Source: Deltaproteobacteria bacterium
Lineage (GTDB): Bacteria > Desulfobacterota > DSM-4660 > Desulfatiglandales > HGW-15
NCBI GenBank assembly: GCA_016932235.1
Contig: JAFGDF010000187.1
Coordinates: forward strand, 1 to 37,084
Length of the DNA: 37,084 bases
Direction: 5' to 3'
The notes under the pieces are model-generated. The model had not been told where the DNA came from. It did no database searches and was given only the letters and a program-made list of their open reading frames with translations. Shown here piece by piece: positions 7,618 through 15,745 of the stretch. A program made the position numbers and the translations under genes. How positions within the stretch are numbered: the stretch's first letter is position 1; every line of letters starts with the position of its first letter.

Positions 7618-9335
7618 CAGCTTCTATTTTCTGTCCTCGTTTGTTCTTCAATCAGGTTCGCGATATCCGACCTTGACATCTTTTCATTGATATTCAGATT
7701 AACCGTATTCCCGCCCTGGCTGATCGTGGCCGAGGCTGTTCCTCCGGATGTTCCGCTTTCAGTTGACCCGGAGCCCACACCGGCCTGAACGCTTCTGAGC
7801 CTCTCCAGGCTGGATATCAATCGTTCAACTCCATCCACAAAAGGCTGATCATAAAGTTGAACATGCACGCCGATCTGCGATCCGTCCAGGTTGGCTATCC
7901 CCTGGCCTATCTCGGCAAAACGCTCCATCATCATGGCCTCTTTTTCCTCCAGGTCGCTTACCATCTCCCCGGCATGCCATTTAAGCTGGCCCAGCCAGTC
8001 CGCCTGTGCCTGAGCCCCTTTTGAAAATGCCTCCTCCTGGATCTTCTCTATCCTTGCGAAAAGCCACTCGTTGATATCCTCGATATTAACCCCTGCGTCC
8101 TTCCATGCCTTGGCCTGCTTGGTGATCTTATTGACCTCCTCCCGGTAAAACCCTTCCGCGTTGATCCCGGCCTCGTTATACATCGCCTCAATAGCCTGCT
8201 GCCGTTTTTCCGCATCGCTCTTTTGCAGGTCCATCAGCTTTTTTACTTCATCCGCAGCGCCTTTGGCCGCCTTGCCCTGGTCTTCCAGGTCTTTAATAAG
8301 CTGTTGATGAGTTGGCTCAATTTTTTTCCACAGTGCAAAAATTGTTTCCCATGTATCATTAATGTCTTTGATTCCACCCCTTACCCATCCGTTCACCGTA
8401 TTATCAGCTTCCTTGGCCCATTTGGCCCATGAGCCAAAAGCCTTTTCTCCCACTATGGGCAATTTTGATAACTGTTCGAGCAGCAATGATGTGCTGTATG
8501 TAATTGATCTTATAGTCCAGTTGAGGGTAGTTGCAGATCCGGTGATTATTTGGTCAATTGCCATGCCAACCGTTAAAAATACCTTTCCAATTCCTAAGCC
8601 GATATCTTTCCATCGAGCCTCATATCGCTGGATTTTCTCTGCTACAGAGTCAATATCTTTACCAACTCTATCAATAATATCTCCCCCGGCTTCAAGGGTG
8701 GCATTTAAAAAAGCCTGTTTTCTCTCTGCCTCGGTCAGTTGGCTCGCAACTTTACCAATTTGTTGAGCATACCTCTCGTTTGCCTCTTCAACTTTAACGA
8801 TAATGCCCAGGTTATCCAGAATCATCCTGCTCTGTCGGCCAACGGCTAATGTAATATCCGAAAATGCCTGTGTAACAGTCTGTCCTGTCACTTTTGCTGA
8901 TGCCCTGGCGACAGCCATTAATTCTGATATTTTATCAGCCTGGATTCCTAAACTCATGGCTGTGCCAGCTTTTTCGATAAGCGTCATTGTATCAATGGTG
9001 CCTTTTGATACTCGCTTTAAATCAGATATTATTTTGTCCGCCGCTATGCCATGTGATGCTGCCATGTTAGCGAATGCTTGCTCGCGTTCCCTGAACTGTG
9101 CGGCCTGATATGCCATGTCGTAAGCTTTCTTAAGGGCTAAAGCTACAGCCGTTATCTCGACCCAGGCAGCTTTTGCCTTTGCCCAAGTATCCTGCAGTCC
9201 CTGAGAGAAGCTTTTTGCCGATTGCTCAGCCTGTTTAAAGCCTCGCTCGGATTGACCGGCAAACTCCTGCACCTTTTTCCTGGCCGCATCCGTGGCCGCC
9301 TCGATAATCAGTTTTACTTTTGCTTCATCAAACAT
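7617..9335 (-). CDS. Tape measure protein
   Basis: This 572-residue protein is mostly alpha-helical and rich in A, K, E and Q. Its N-terminus is a typical tape-measure coiled coil (TDAARKKVQEFAGQSERGF). A hydrophobic helix pair at about 240-275 (IGLGIGKVFLTVGMAIDQII) may insert in the host membrane during DNA entry. It follows the frameshifting chaperone genes, as in lambda (G, GT, H). At about 0.15 nm per residue it would set a tail of about 85 nm, which is short (inference). The start codon overlaps the chaperone stop in a TAATG junction. Confidence 0.9.
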   Translation of the reverse strand: MFDEAKVKLIIEAATDAARKKVQEFAGQSERGFKQAEQSAKSFSQGLQDTWAKAKAAWVEITAVALALKKAYDMAYQAAQFREREQAFANMAASHGIAADKIISDLKRVSKGTIDTMTLIEKAGTAMSLGIQADKISELMAVARASAKVTGQTVTQAFSDITLAVGRQSRMILDNLGIIVKVEEANERYAQQIGKVASQLTEAERKQAFLNATLEAGGDIIDRVGKDIDSVAEKIQRYEARWKDIGLGIGKVFLTVGMAIDQIITGSATTLNWTIRSITYSTSLLLEQLSKLPIVGEKAFGSWAKWAKEADNTVNGWVRGGIKDINDTWETIFALWKKIEPTHQQLIKDLEDQGKAAKGAADEVKKLMDLQKSDAEKRQQAIEAMYNEAGINAEGFYREEVNKITKQAKAWKDAGVNIEDINEWLFARIEKIQEEAFSKGAQAQADWLGQLKWHAGEMVSDLEEKEAMMMERFAEIGQGIANLDGSQIGVHVQLYDQPFVDGVERLISSLERLRSVQAGVGSGSTESGTSGGTASATISQGGNTVNLNINEKMSRSDIANLIEEQTRTENRS

Positions 9336-9703
9336 TACCTTTTCCCTTGCCCTGAGCCTGTCGAATGGGTTTCCGCCCGCACCGCCTTTAAAACCTCTAT
9401 CATCTGCAGCATGATTTCCTGCTGATCATATATCCCGCCTCTGTGCGGCAGATGTCCTCTCTCATAATGGTTGAACAAATCAAACGCCTCATCCGCCAGA
9501 TCCCGGTCAACTGACCCGACCGGGCACTCATAAAACCGCTCCCCATCGATCTCAACATAAAGCTCCTGGTTTTCCTTGCGCCCTAACCTTGGACATCGTC
9601 TGTGCTTATCGAGCCCTTTTCGTCTGCACTCGCCGCAATCGTGGAGCTTTCCTCCAAGGCTGAGGACTGCGGCGATTCTGAGTTTTTTCTGGCATCTCCG
9701 CAC
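9335..9703 (-). CDS. Tail assembly chaperone, T-type extension (reached by -1 frameshift)
   Basis: This frame overlaps the upstream chaperone gene by 121 bp and is best read as the extension of a G-T fusion, as in lambda. After slipping at 9682..9688 the ribosome would add 115 residues, giving a 197-residue fusion. The part beyond the overlap contains CGECRR and a helical region. The start shown is only the open frame; I see no good ribosome binding site. The final residues HSTGSGQGKR are encoded by a copy of a dispersed repeat (9344..9369). The product should help load tube protein on the tape measure. Confidence 0.75.
   Translation of the reverse strand: MRRCQKKLRIAAVLSLGGKLHDCGECRRKGLDKHRRCPRLGRKENQELYVEIDGERFYECPVGSVDRDLADEAFDLFNHYERGHLPHRGGIYDQQEIMLQMIEVLKAVRAETHSTGSGQGKR
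9344..9369 (-). repeat. Dispersed repeat TTCGACAGGCTCAGGG, copy 1
   Basis: On the minus strand the sequence reads ATTCGACAGGCTCAGGGC followed by AAGGG. The same element occurs at 17251..17273. It lies in frame within the 3' end of the chaperone extension. I recall this motif as a widespread dispersed intergenic element of several bacterial phyla. Confidence 0.7.
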
Positions 9704-9927
9704 AAATAGGTCAGTTCGGATATCCTGGTGTAAAGATCAATAGCGTCACCTTGGGTAATGGCATCCACATCAAGGTCTTTACAGGCCATGCCCAGAAGCC
9801 TGTCCATAGCTTCATCCCTCTTCTCTTCATCCAGCTCCATTAGCTTGCCCAGGACAATGCCCTCTTTTCGGAGCTGCTTTATTTCTCCCCTGGTCAATCC
9901 CCGAACCTCGATTTTCTCAATATCCAT
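9583..9927 (-). CDS. Tail assembly chaperone, G-type
   Basis: This small acidic protein of 114 residues lies between the tail tube and tape measure genes. That position and size match the tail assembly chaperones of siphophages (lambda gpG). The N-terminus resembles phage chaperones (RGLTRGEIKQLRKEG) and the C-terminus is low-complexity. Most ribosomes would finish at 9583; a fraction should shift at the A_AAA_AAC heptamer to make the longer fusion. The start has AAAGGAG upstream. Confidence 0.82.
   Translation of the reverse strand: MDIEKIEVRGLTRGEIKQLRKEGIVLGKLMELDEEKRDEAMDRLLGMACKDLDVDAITQGDAIDLYTRISELTYLCGDARKNSESPQSSALEESSTIAASADEKGSISTDDVQG
9630..9688 (-). promoter_or_regulatory. Programmed -1 ribosomal frameshift signal
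   Basis: On the minus strand the zero-frame codons AGA AAA AAC form the slippery heptamer A_AAA_AAC (9682..9688). Six nucleotides later an 8-bp perfect stem starts: TCGCCGCA (9668..9675) with TGCGGCGA (9630..9637). Its 30-nt loop has further pairing (GGAG with CTCC). The -1 frame is the one that stays open to 9335. Slippery site, spacer length and frame direction agree with the lambda-type G/GT signal. Confidence 0.82.
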
Positions 9928-9985
9928 GTTTTGCTCCTTTCAGTCGCGATATGCGATCGGTGGTCTGTGATGTGGGTTTTAACCC

Positions 9986-10020
9986 AAATCGCAAATCTCA
10001 TATCCCACATCGCATTGCAT
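9986..10020. repeat. Heptanucleotide array (5 units)
   Basis: Units such as AAATCGC, AAATCTC and ACATCGC lie between the tail tube and chaperone genes and touch the tube gene's stop codon. A palindrome TGGGTTTTAACCCA lies just beside it at about 9972..9985. Confidence 0.75.
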
Positions 10021-10940
10021 TACGTTAATGCAATGCTTAACTCGTCATCCCCGCTGCTCATTGCCAGGTCAAAATCCAGCCCCAGGGTCCTGATCCCCTC
10101 TCTGTCAGCGGGCGAGATCCCGGTGTACCTGACAGCCGGAGCCGTAATCGTGGCAATGTTCCCTGCCACACTCCCGATCGTGGCTGTCAATGCCCCGGTT
10201 GTTCCGGATCTCCAGTCCCCGAAAAAGTCCTCCGTGGCCACCAGGACCATCTCCGGATCAAGGCTTCCTCCCGGCTCCCTGTTGGTGATCACAGCCGAAA
10301 GATGCCCGCTCGCGGCGTTCGCCGACGGCCTCAATGCCACCTTGTTTTTCAGGGCAAGGTCCAGGTTCTCTACAATTGCGGAGTAGGACGAAACCTGGAA
10401 GCTCGCATTCATGAACGGCTGAGGAATCGTTGCGTCATACGAACAGCCCGTAAGCAGGGCCACGTCCGTCACCGAAAAGTCCGCCGCCGTAAACACAAAA
10501 TGGATCATAACCGGCTCGCCCGCCTTGAGCTTAAGGCTCATGTCGCCCCTGGCTCCCCACATCTTGTAACACACTCCGTCTTCATAGAGGGCCAGGGTAA
10601 TGGATGAATCACCGGATGAAGCAGGGGCATATGTAACCGAAGTTACAGCGACGATCGTTTCACTCATCTTGCATGCCTTGAGCAAATCCCCGTATTCCGG
10701 AGGGGTGCCTTTGGTCCCTGATCCCTTCAGCTCAACATCAAACTCCAGTGTGGCCCTGCGCTTGCCCGACACCGATGCCAACTGGCTCAGGGTGGACCTC
10801 ACCGGATTACGCCTGAACTGCTCGATCTCCGGGTTGAATTTAGGATTAAAAACCAGGAGGGCCTCGGCGTTTGTCAGGGTCTCCGCCGTCCCCTCCTCGC
10901 TCTCAAGCTTTGCCGCTATCTGCGCTCGTTCTATCAGCAT
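10020..10940 (-). CDS. Tail tube protein
   Basis: This 306-residue beta-rich protein lies before the chaperones and tape measure, the place of the major tail tube subunit in siphophages. The N-terminal half carries tube-like strands (SGKRRATLEFDVELKGSGTK), with a Gly/Thr-rich C-terminal domain that could be a surface decoration. AAAGGAGG precedes the ATG. There is no tail sheath gene in the window, which supports a non-contractile tail, unlike Mu itself. The length is larger than a minimal tube protein (150-200 residues), in keeping with an added outer domain. Confidence 0.82.
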   Translation of the reverse strand: MLIERAQIAAKLESEEGTAETLTNAEALLVFNPKFNPEIEQFRRNPVRSTLSQLASVSGKRRATLEFDVELKGSGTKGTPPEYGDLLKACKMSETIVAVTSVTYAPASSGDSSITLALYEDGVCYKMWGARGDMSLKLKAGEPVMIHFVFTAADFSVTDVALLTGCSYDATIPQPFMNASFQVSSYSAIVENLDLALKNKVALRPSANAASGHLSAVITNREPGGSLDPEMVLVATEDFFGDWRSGTTGALTATIGSVAGNIATITAPAVRYTGISPADREGIRTLGLDFDLAMSSGDDELSIALT

Positions 10941-11040
10941 TGTTATCCTCCTTTACGATGTTACCTTCTTTATCCATAACAACCGTTTTTGCCTCGGTTG
11001 TCCTAAAAGTAAGTTTTGCGGGTCTCTCTTTTTTTGCCAT
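10903..11040 (-). CDS. Small basic protein, 45 aa, overlapping the tube gene
   Basis: This short gene starts ATG GCA AAA AAA with GGAGG five bases upstream and ends TGA inside the first codons of the tube gene (38-bp overlap). The N-terminus is basic (MAKKERPAKLTFRTTEAK). The good ribosome binding site and the lack of any other use of the gap support it as real. Its position suggests a small tail or connector-associated protein, but no family is recognised. Confidence 0.65.
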   Translation of the reverse strand: MAKKERPAKLTFRTTEAKTVVMDKEGNIVKEDNNADRTSADSGKA

Positions 11041-11060
11041 GATTACCTCCATGTTTTTCC

Positions 11061-11102
11061 CTTAAGCCTTGCACCATGAGCCTTATGCCTGGCGTTATGC
11101 GC
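11061..11102. repeat. Heptanucleotide array (6 units)
   Basis: Degenerate 7-mers such as CTTGCAC, CATGAGC and CTTATGC fill the gap between the gp37-like gene and the 45-residue gene, and run into the last codons of the former. Confidence 0.8.
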
Positions 11103-11565
11103 TATACGTATAACGCCATCTCACCTCAAACTCACGGCTGAATATGGTCAGTGCCTTCGTGGCCGCCACACGCCTCACCCTTAAAGACCTGCACCTGATA
11201 ATATTCAGCCCTAAGCTCGAAAAGTTCAGGCATGAAAGCACATCCTTCAGCATGTCATAAACGCCCTTTTCACCTGTCACCGGCCCCGTTGCCGCCGCGG
11301 AAGGAGATCTCACGTTCTTATGAGCACACATAACCGCGAACCGGCCTCCATGATCCGCGACATTCATGTTCCCGGTGTCGTCATCCCCTCCGGCATAAGA
11401 GACAACAATGGCCGGATACTGCCTGAGCAGCTTTGTAAGGTCGTCCAGGTTTTCCCAGGGCATCCGCTCGAATGTCTTTACATATCCCGCAAGCGTTTCG
11501 TCAGCCTGTAGAGCGCTCACGATCGCGTCCTCGATCTGTTCTATGCTGTATCCTGTATATCCCAT
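11095..11565 (-). CDS. Mu gp37-like protein (DUF1834)
   Basis: This 156-residue protein starts with the helical segment YSIEQIEDAIVSALQAD and has the DUF1834 layout known from Mu gp37: a short helical N-terminus, then a beta-rich domain ending in EFEVRWRYTY. In the family it is a head-tail connector or tail terminator component. It lies between the gpG-like gene and the tail tube, as in other transposable phages. Its stop region is built from a heptanucleotide array. Confidence 0.82.
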   Translation of the reverse strand: MGYTGYSIEQIEDAIVSALQADETLAGYVKTFERMPWENLDDLTKLLRQYPAIVVSYAGGDDDTGNMNVADHGGRFAVMCAHKNVRSPSAAATGPVTGEKGVYDMLKDVLSCLNFSSLGLNIIRCRSLRVRRVAATKALTIFSREFEVRWRYTYSA

Positions 11566-11576
11566 AGGTCACACCT

Positions 11577-11597
11577 GCCTACTGCTTACTGCTTACT
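11577..11597. repeat. Heptanucleotide array (3 units)
   Basis: GCCTACT is followed by two perfect GCTTACT units, at the 3' end of the gpG-like gene. The array encodes its last residues (SKQ) and stop codon. Confidence 0.8.
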
Positions 11598-12061
11598 AAA
11601 AAATGCAGTATTGCATTTTTTATCTCTGGCCAGTCCTCATCCCTCACACCCAGAAACGGCCTCGCCGGGATCGCGGCCATCCGGCGGCCCGAGGCGATCA
11701 CCGACCTTTCTCCGATCCCGAACTGATGAACCGCCGCGTAAACCTCATCCGTGCCGATCTCCATCCTGTCCGGGTACGCATCCGGATGAATAGAGCCCAT
11801 AAGAATACGGTTCATGATCAGAATATCATCAGGGTTGCGCCCTCTTTTTGCCTTTTGCCGTTTGGTGGATTCCGCCAGGGGCTTCCAGGGAGTCCCGTCC
11901 GGAGCCCGGTGCTCCTCAAAATTCCGCTGCACGCTCTCATCAACGATCTCTCCGATCTCCCTCATCACCGGCGTCATGTCGGTCATGTGGGCCATCACCC
12001 GGCCAAACAGCTCCTGCATCTCGGAATCATCGATCTTTATTTCAACTAAAGCGCCTGCCAT
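11579..12061 (-). CDS. Phage virion morphogenesis protein (Mu gpG-like tail completion)
   Basis: This 160-residue protein matches the virion morphogenesis family: an N-terminal helical part (EIGEIVDESVQRNFEEHRAP), the conserved DGTPWKPL, then YAAVHQFG and PARPFLG near the C-terminus. In Mu, P2 and relatives these proteins are needed for head completion or head-tail joining. GAGGAG lies upstream of the ATG, and the gene follows a 44-residue gene by only a stop codon. Confidence 0.9.
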   Translation of the reverse strand: MAGALVEIKIDDSEMQELFGRVMAHMTDMTPVMREIGEIVDESVQRNFEEHRAPDGTPWKPLAESTKRQKAKRGRNPDDILIMNRILMGSIHPDAYPDRMEIGTDEVYAAVHQFGIGERSVIASGRRMAAIPARPFLGVRDEDWPEIKNAILHFLVSSKQ

Positions 12062-12196
12062 TTATTTCACTCCTCTTAATATCTTCCAGGCGAACCATAG
12101 TCTTTTCCGGAAAGGCATAAGCCCGATACTCCTGATCGTCTGCTTAAACCTCTTATCGGCAACCTTTCGGATCTTTTTGTGTACGCGACCGCTCAT
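12062..12196 (-). CDS. Small basic protein, 44 aa
   Basis: This gene starts in a TAATG overlap with the DUF1320 gene and ends at TAA immediately before the gpG-like ATG. The product is very basic and aromatic (RVHKKIRKVADKRFKQ, then KRLWFAWKILRGVK) with no membrane segment. It fits the head-completion cluster by position and would be translated by coupling. No family is recognised. Confidence 0.7.
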   Translation of the reverse strand: MSGRVHKKIRKVADKRFKQTIRSIGLMPFRKRLWFAWKILRGVK

Positions 12197-12618
12197 TAAA
12201 ATCCGCTCATCTTATCCCTGGTGAATATCCGGTCGTTATAATCGATATCCACGGTGTTTCCCGTGTTAGTCTGAGCCGGTGTAGAGGCCCCCAGCTTGAT
12301 TTTTCCTTCATTTACCTTTTCCAGAAACCTAATGGCCTCTTTATTCCGGTCCTTCCTGGCTTCCGGTGCAGTGTCATCCCGCCTGGAATAGAGATTATAA
12401 ATGGCGATATCCACACTGACCTGCCGGATCTTTTCCGGTACCGGAGAGAGAGGAATTGTGTAACGATCCTGGCAATAAGCATCGATCGTGGAATCCGCGT
12501 CAGCAATGGCCCTGGTGACCTTATCGTTGTCAACTTCTCCGGCCCCTTCATCATCGGTCAACTGGATGAGAATAACCTCATCCAGTTGCTCCAGTATGTC
12601 CGATTGTGTGCAATACAT
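12196..12618 (-). CDS. Mu gp36-like head-tail connector protein (DUF1320)
   Basis: This 140-residue protein begins YCTQSDILEQLDE and continues with ADADSTIDAYCQDRYTIPL, the hallmark of DUF1320 proteins encoded after the major capsid gene in Mu-like phages. The family resembles head-tail adaptors (HK97 gp6-like helical folds). Its neighbours gp35-like and gpG-like fit the same module. The start codon is 3 bp after the stop of the gp35-like gene. Confidence 0.88.
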   Translation of the reverse strand: MYCTQSDILEQLDEVILIQLTDDEGAGEVDNDKVTRAIADADSTIDAYCQDRYTIPLSPVPEKIRQVSVDIAIYNLYSRRDDTAPEARKDRNKEAIRFLEKVNEGKIKLGASTPAQTNTGNTVDIDYNDRIFTRDKMSGF

Positions 12619-12621
12619 TGC

Positions 12622-12963
12622 TTACTCCTGATCGGCCTGAATCTTGTCCCAGGCGGAGTCCCTGTCAGACGCCGTTATGCTGCGCCCTAAAATCGCCTCA
12701 ATGGCTTCCACCTTCGGTTTGCCGCTGCCCGTTACCTCTCCGGCTTCAGCAGCCTTTTTCGCCGCCTCAATGATTTCCTCATCGTTCCCCGAAGATTTCC
12801 GGCCTTTGTCCTCGATAATTTCCACTGTCAGCATCGGTTCCGATTTCAGGATCTCCAGATCCTCTTCCGTGAACCTGTCATCCGGATACTCAACAGGAGC
12901 TTTCGGATGAGGCATTCCGCAGCGCCTGAAATTCTCCCGTTTACTCGATATTCGAATTGTCAT
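12622..12963 (-). CDS. Mu gp35 / HI1506-like protein
   Basis: This 113-residue protein begins TIRISSKRENFRRCGMPH, typical of Mu gp35/HI1506-type proteins. Its C-terminal segment (KPKVEAIEAILGRSITASDR) matches the small helical domain of that family. It is encoded right after the major capsid and before the DUF1320 protein, the conserved Mu order. Its exact function in head assembly is not known. Confidence 0.82.
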   Translation of the reverse strand: MTIRISSKRENFRRCGMPHPKAPVEYPDDRFTEEDLEILKSEPMLTVEIIEDKGRKSSGNDEEIIEAAKKAAEAGEVTGSGKPKVEAIEAILGRSITASDRDSAWDKIQADQE

Positions 12964-13000
12964 CTGTTCCTCCCTTGCTTAATTAGAAGCGCATAAAGCG

Positions 13001-13035
13001 CTTACTCTATGCGCTTTGCCCTATGCTCCACGCTA
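13001..13035. repeat. Heptanucleotide array (5 units)
   Basis: CTTACTC, TATGCGC, TTTGCCC, TATGCTC and CACGCTA occupy the gap between the capsid gene and the gp35-like gene. Palindromic AAGCGCATAAAGCGCTT lies alongside. Confidence 0.8.
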
Positions 13036-13038
13036 TAA

Positions 13039-13944
13039 TCATCCCGCTCCTGTAGATCCATAGCTCATCTGCCATAGGCCGTATCCTCCCGCTGCCCTCG
13101 CCTCGGCACCGAACCGGAATTTTTTCCGCATGAAAACGTTGTCGCTTTCCTCAGTTGTCTGCTGAACGAATACAGGCGCCTTCCTCTCCTGGTAAATGAA
13201 CGGTTTCAGAGGCCTGTTTGTCACGTGCAGAAACCAGGCTGTGGAGCTCGTCAGTCTCGGATTTACGAGCAGCGTGGCCGTGCCCTTATAAGGATTGGGG
13301 GATTCATCGGTCAGCTTCTCATTCTCCAGGAGCAATCTGCCAGTCGCCTCGAGGGCAGGAGGAACTTCCAGAAGATCCGGAATGAGACCGAGCGGCCTGC
13401 CTTCATCATCGGTAAAGCTCATAATGGCCAGTCTTGCGGCTCCATAGCTTGCGGCAGCAGCGGCCGTGGTCGCAGCGGAAAGGGCTGCGGTACCTTTGTT
13501 GCTCACGCTTGACCCGGCCACCTCGTGATCCGTGTCGTAGAAGTACTGTCCGTCATAGCAGAGATTTGTAAAAGAGTTATTCTTTAGATCAGCGTCTATC
13601 TCATCGGGAAGCTGCTTGGCGCTGAATCCCGCATCCTGGGCCTGAGGTGCGTACATCCCTATATTGTCATCCTCAATATCATTTCTGTCCACTTCGACCG
13701 TGGCCTCCCAGTCATCATTCACGACCGTGTATTTAAATGCTTTGAGGGCTTTGAGCACCTTATCGCCTAACCACTTGCGCATTTTGGGAAACCGGCTCAG
13801 CCACGTATAATCATTCTGGCCTGATCCGCTCGGCACCTTCATGGTCGTTTTTTCCCACAGGCTCGGCGCGGCATCGAATGCCTTGTTGAATGTGGTTTTC
13901 AGATTGATGAAAACCGCTGTAAGATTTGATTTATTAACTAACAT
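13039..13944 (-). CDS. T: Major capsid protein (Mu gpT family)
   Basis: This 301-residue protein is a clear gpT relative. It has the N-terminal LKTTFNKAFDAAPSLWEK, then WLSRFPKMRKWLGDKVLKAL, and YTVVNDDWEATVEVDRNDIEDD, and it ends in LWQMSYGSTG. It forms the icosahedral head. The ATG at 13944 is preferred because AGGAGG lies 7 bp upstream; the ATG two codons earlier is too close to it. It follows the protease/scaffold and decoration genes as expected. Confidence 0.94.
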   Translation of the reverse strand: MLVNKSNLTAVFINLKTTFNKAFDAAPSLWEKTTMKVPSGSGQNDYTWLSRFPKMRKWLGDKVLKALKAFKYTVVNDDWEATVEVDRNDIEDDNIGMYAPQAQDAGFSAKQLPDEIDADLKNNSFTNLCYDGQYFYDTDHEVAGSSVSNKGTAALSAATTAAAAASYGAARLAIMSFTDDEGRPLGLIPDLLEVPPALEATGRLLLENEKLTDESPNPYKGTATLLVNPRLTSSTAWFLHVTNRPLKPFIYQERKAPVFVQQTTEESDNVFMRKKFRFGAEARAAGGYGLWQMSYGSTGAG

Positions 13945-13986
13945 TTCCATTCCTCCTTTTTATTAGTTGCTTGTTATCTATTTATT

Positions 13987-14014
13987 GACCTCTGATCTCT
14001 GTCTTCCGTCCTCT
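13987..14014. repeat. Heptanucleotide array (4 units)
   Basis: GACCTCT, GATCTCT, GTCTTCC and GTCCTCT lie between the decoration-protein stop and the capsid ribosome binding site. Confidence 0.75.
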
Positions 14015-14018
14015 CGTT

Positions 14019-15098
14019 TTACGATGTCAGCAGCTTCTTTGTGTAGGTAATCCATGCGGCCAGCATGATCACATCGTCCGTGCCCAGGGTCCCGTCTTTA
14101 GGCTGGATTGTCAGCTCCATCGCCGCAGGATAGGCTGCCAGATTTGCCAGCGCCAGGGTCAGGGTTACATGCTGTACGGTCTTTGCCGTTGCATCGCCCG
14201 TCATGGCGTCCGTGTCCCCGCCGAAATCGGCGTCCGCGTCGTAAAGGGCGTCCACCACGTTGTTATATGCCACCACGGTAAACTTGGTGGCATCAGCTCC
14301 AGTGGCCCCGGTCTTTGCCGCCAGGATATGAAGCGTCATATTAGCCGTAATGTCCGCGTCCGGAGGGACTAGCACCTTTGTTCCTACAGGCGTGGGCGTG
14401 GCGTGATTATTCCACCGGATGCCCAGGCCTTTGGCTGTGACGCAGAATCCCGGTGTAGGGTCAGCTCCGTCTGAAAATGCTGCCAGGGCAGCGCCCGCGT
14501 CAGTGATTGTCGGCATGGGAATATTAATGATTCCCTGGGCGCTCAAAAGGCTCTGATAAATCTCCTGGAGGGCCGCCTCTACTTCCGTCTGGTCCGTGAA
14601 GGTGCCCGCATCAGCAATGCTTATTGCGCTGGCAGCGTGCGCTCCGCTTCCGTCCGCGATATGTGTGGCCACGTCGGCCTGCTTTATGGCCGGTTCAATA
14701 TCAATCCAGGCATGTGTGGTATCGATGTATTCGGCAATAATGCCGCAAAATATGTTATGGGTCACATTGCCGACTAGATCGACCGTCTGGTCATCCACCA
14801 GGAACACATTATCTCCCACATTTGCCTGGGAGATGGCCGTCCCCATAATGCATTTAACCAGACCGCGCCGCCTGATTACGCAATCAAGATCCCCATCTGA
14901 TCCGCTTGAATTGTCTTTTTGCTCGGTCGCGACACCCATAAAAATCTGTCCGGACTCATCGGCGCCGTCTACCAGGTACCCGTCCGCGTTCACGCTTACA
15001 AGGGCGCCCCCGTAAATAAGATCCCCATCATCGACAGGGACCGGGATCTCGACCCCGTCCTTGAGTTCTATCTGTTTATCTGCTGATAATGCCGTCAT
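14019..15098 (-). CDS. Capsid decoration-like protein (DUF2190-like N-terminus)
   Basis: This protein has 359 residues. The first about 130 look like the small beta-barrel of phage head-stabilising proteins (GALVSVNADGYLVDG, then FMGVATEQKDNSSG and DNVFLVDDQTVDLVG). The C-terminal about 200 residues form a second beta-rich domain that may project from the capsid. The ATG at 15098 is chosen because AAGGAGG lies upstream; earlier codons come from repeat sequence. It sits between protease/scaffold and capsid genes, where decoration proteins often occur. Confidence 0.75.
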   Translation of the reverse strand: MTALSADKQIELKDGVEIPVPVDDGDLIYGGALVSVNADGYLVDGADESGQIFMGVATEQKDNSSGSDGDLDCVIRRRGLVKCIMGTAISQANVGDNVFLVDDQTVDLVGNVTHNIFCGIIAEYIDTTHAWIDIEPAIKQADVATHIADGSGAHAASAISIADAGTFTDQTEVEAALQEIYQSLLSAQGIINIPMPTITDAGAALAAFSDGADPTPGFCVTAKGLGIRWNNHATPTPVGTKVLVPPDADITANMTLHILAAKTGATGADATKFTVVAYNNVVDALYDADADFGGDTDAMTGDATAKTVQHVTLTLALANLAAYPAAMELTIQPKDGTLGTDDVIMLAAWITYTKKLLTS

Positions 15099-15112
15099 TT
15101 CCCATCCTCCTT

Positions 15113-15191
15113 TTCGCGCACAGCGCATGGCGCATGGCGCATAGATTTATTGGTTTTATGCTTTGCGCTCTATCCTATGCGCTAAGCGCTT
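15113..15191. repeat. Heptanucleotide arrays flanking 15 bp
   Basis: GCGCATG, GCGCATG, GCGCATA at 15123..15143, then a second set TATGCTT, TGCGCTC, TATCCTA, TGCGCTA, AGCGCTT at 15157..15191. Together they fill the gap between the protease/scaffold and decoration genes. Confidence 0.85.
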
Positions 15192-15745
15192 AGCCCCCCA
15201 TACTGCTTGATGTCCTCAGCCGTATTCCCGAACATCTTTGCCACATTGAGCACGCTCTCATCCGTCACGATGTCCTCGGCTTTTGTCTCTTTCCCAGGAA
15301 GATCCTGCACCGGAACAACTACCGGAGCCTTGGCCACGAAGGTCTTGAATCCCTCCAGATCCCTCTCCGCGTATTCCGTGGCCCATTCCTTTTGATCCGG
15401 TGTGATTTTCCCGCTGGCCATAGCTTTCGCCACTATCTCATCCGCGTCGCGCTTTCTGAGATCCTTTTGAATCTTATCGAATTCCTCCCGAGAGACCGTA
15501 CCCTTGCCGCCTTGTTTAAGCGCATGTATGGACGCTACGACAGTCGATACACTGTCATCTCCCTTGAGTTCCAGGGCCTCTATCACCTCCTTGGCAATGA
15601 CCTGAACTTCCTTCGGTTTTTCGGCAACCTGTTTTTCCAGATCCTTGTTTTTGGCTGTGATTGTCTCTATGGCCTCTATAACCTGGTCCTCTGTCGCCTC
15701 GGCTTTAAGGCCGAGCTTTGCTATCAGTTTTTTCAAAAAATCCAT
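15182..15745 (-). CDS. Internal in-frame scaffold protein (Mu gpZ-like)
   Basis: Within the protease gene, the codon for M163 is preceded by GGAGGG at a 7-bp spacing, a strong ribosome binding site in the middle of a coding region. Translation from it would give a 187-residue scaffold with the same C-terminus as the protease. Mu makes gpZ this way from gene I, and lambda makes Nu3 from C. The product is predicted from the site and the analogy, not shown. Confidence 0.65.
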   Translation of the reverse strand: MDFLKKLIAKLGLKAEATEDQVIEAIETITAKNKDLEKQVAEKPKEVQVIAKEVIEALELKGDDSVSTVVASIHALKQGGKGTVSREEFDKIQKDLRKRDADEIVAKAMASGKITPDQKEWATEYAERDLEGFKTFVAKAPVVVPVQDLPGKETKAEDIVTDESVLNVAKMFGNTAEDIKQYGGLSA

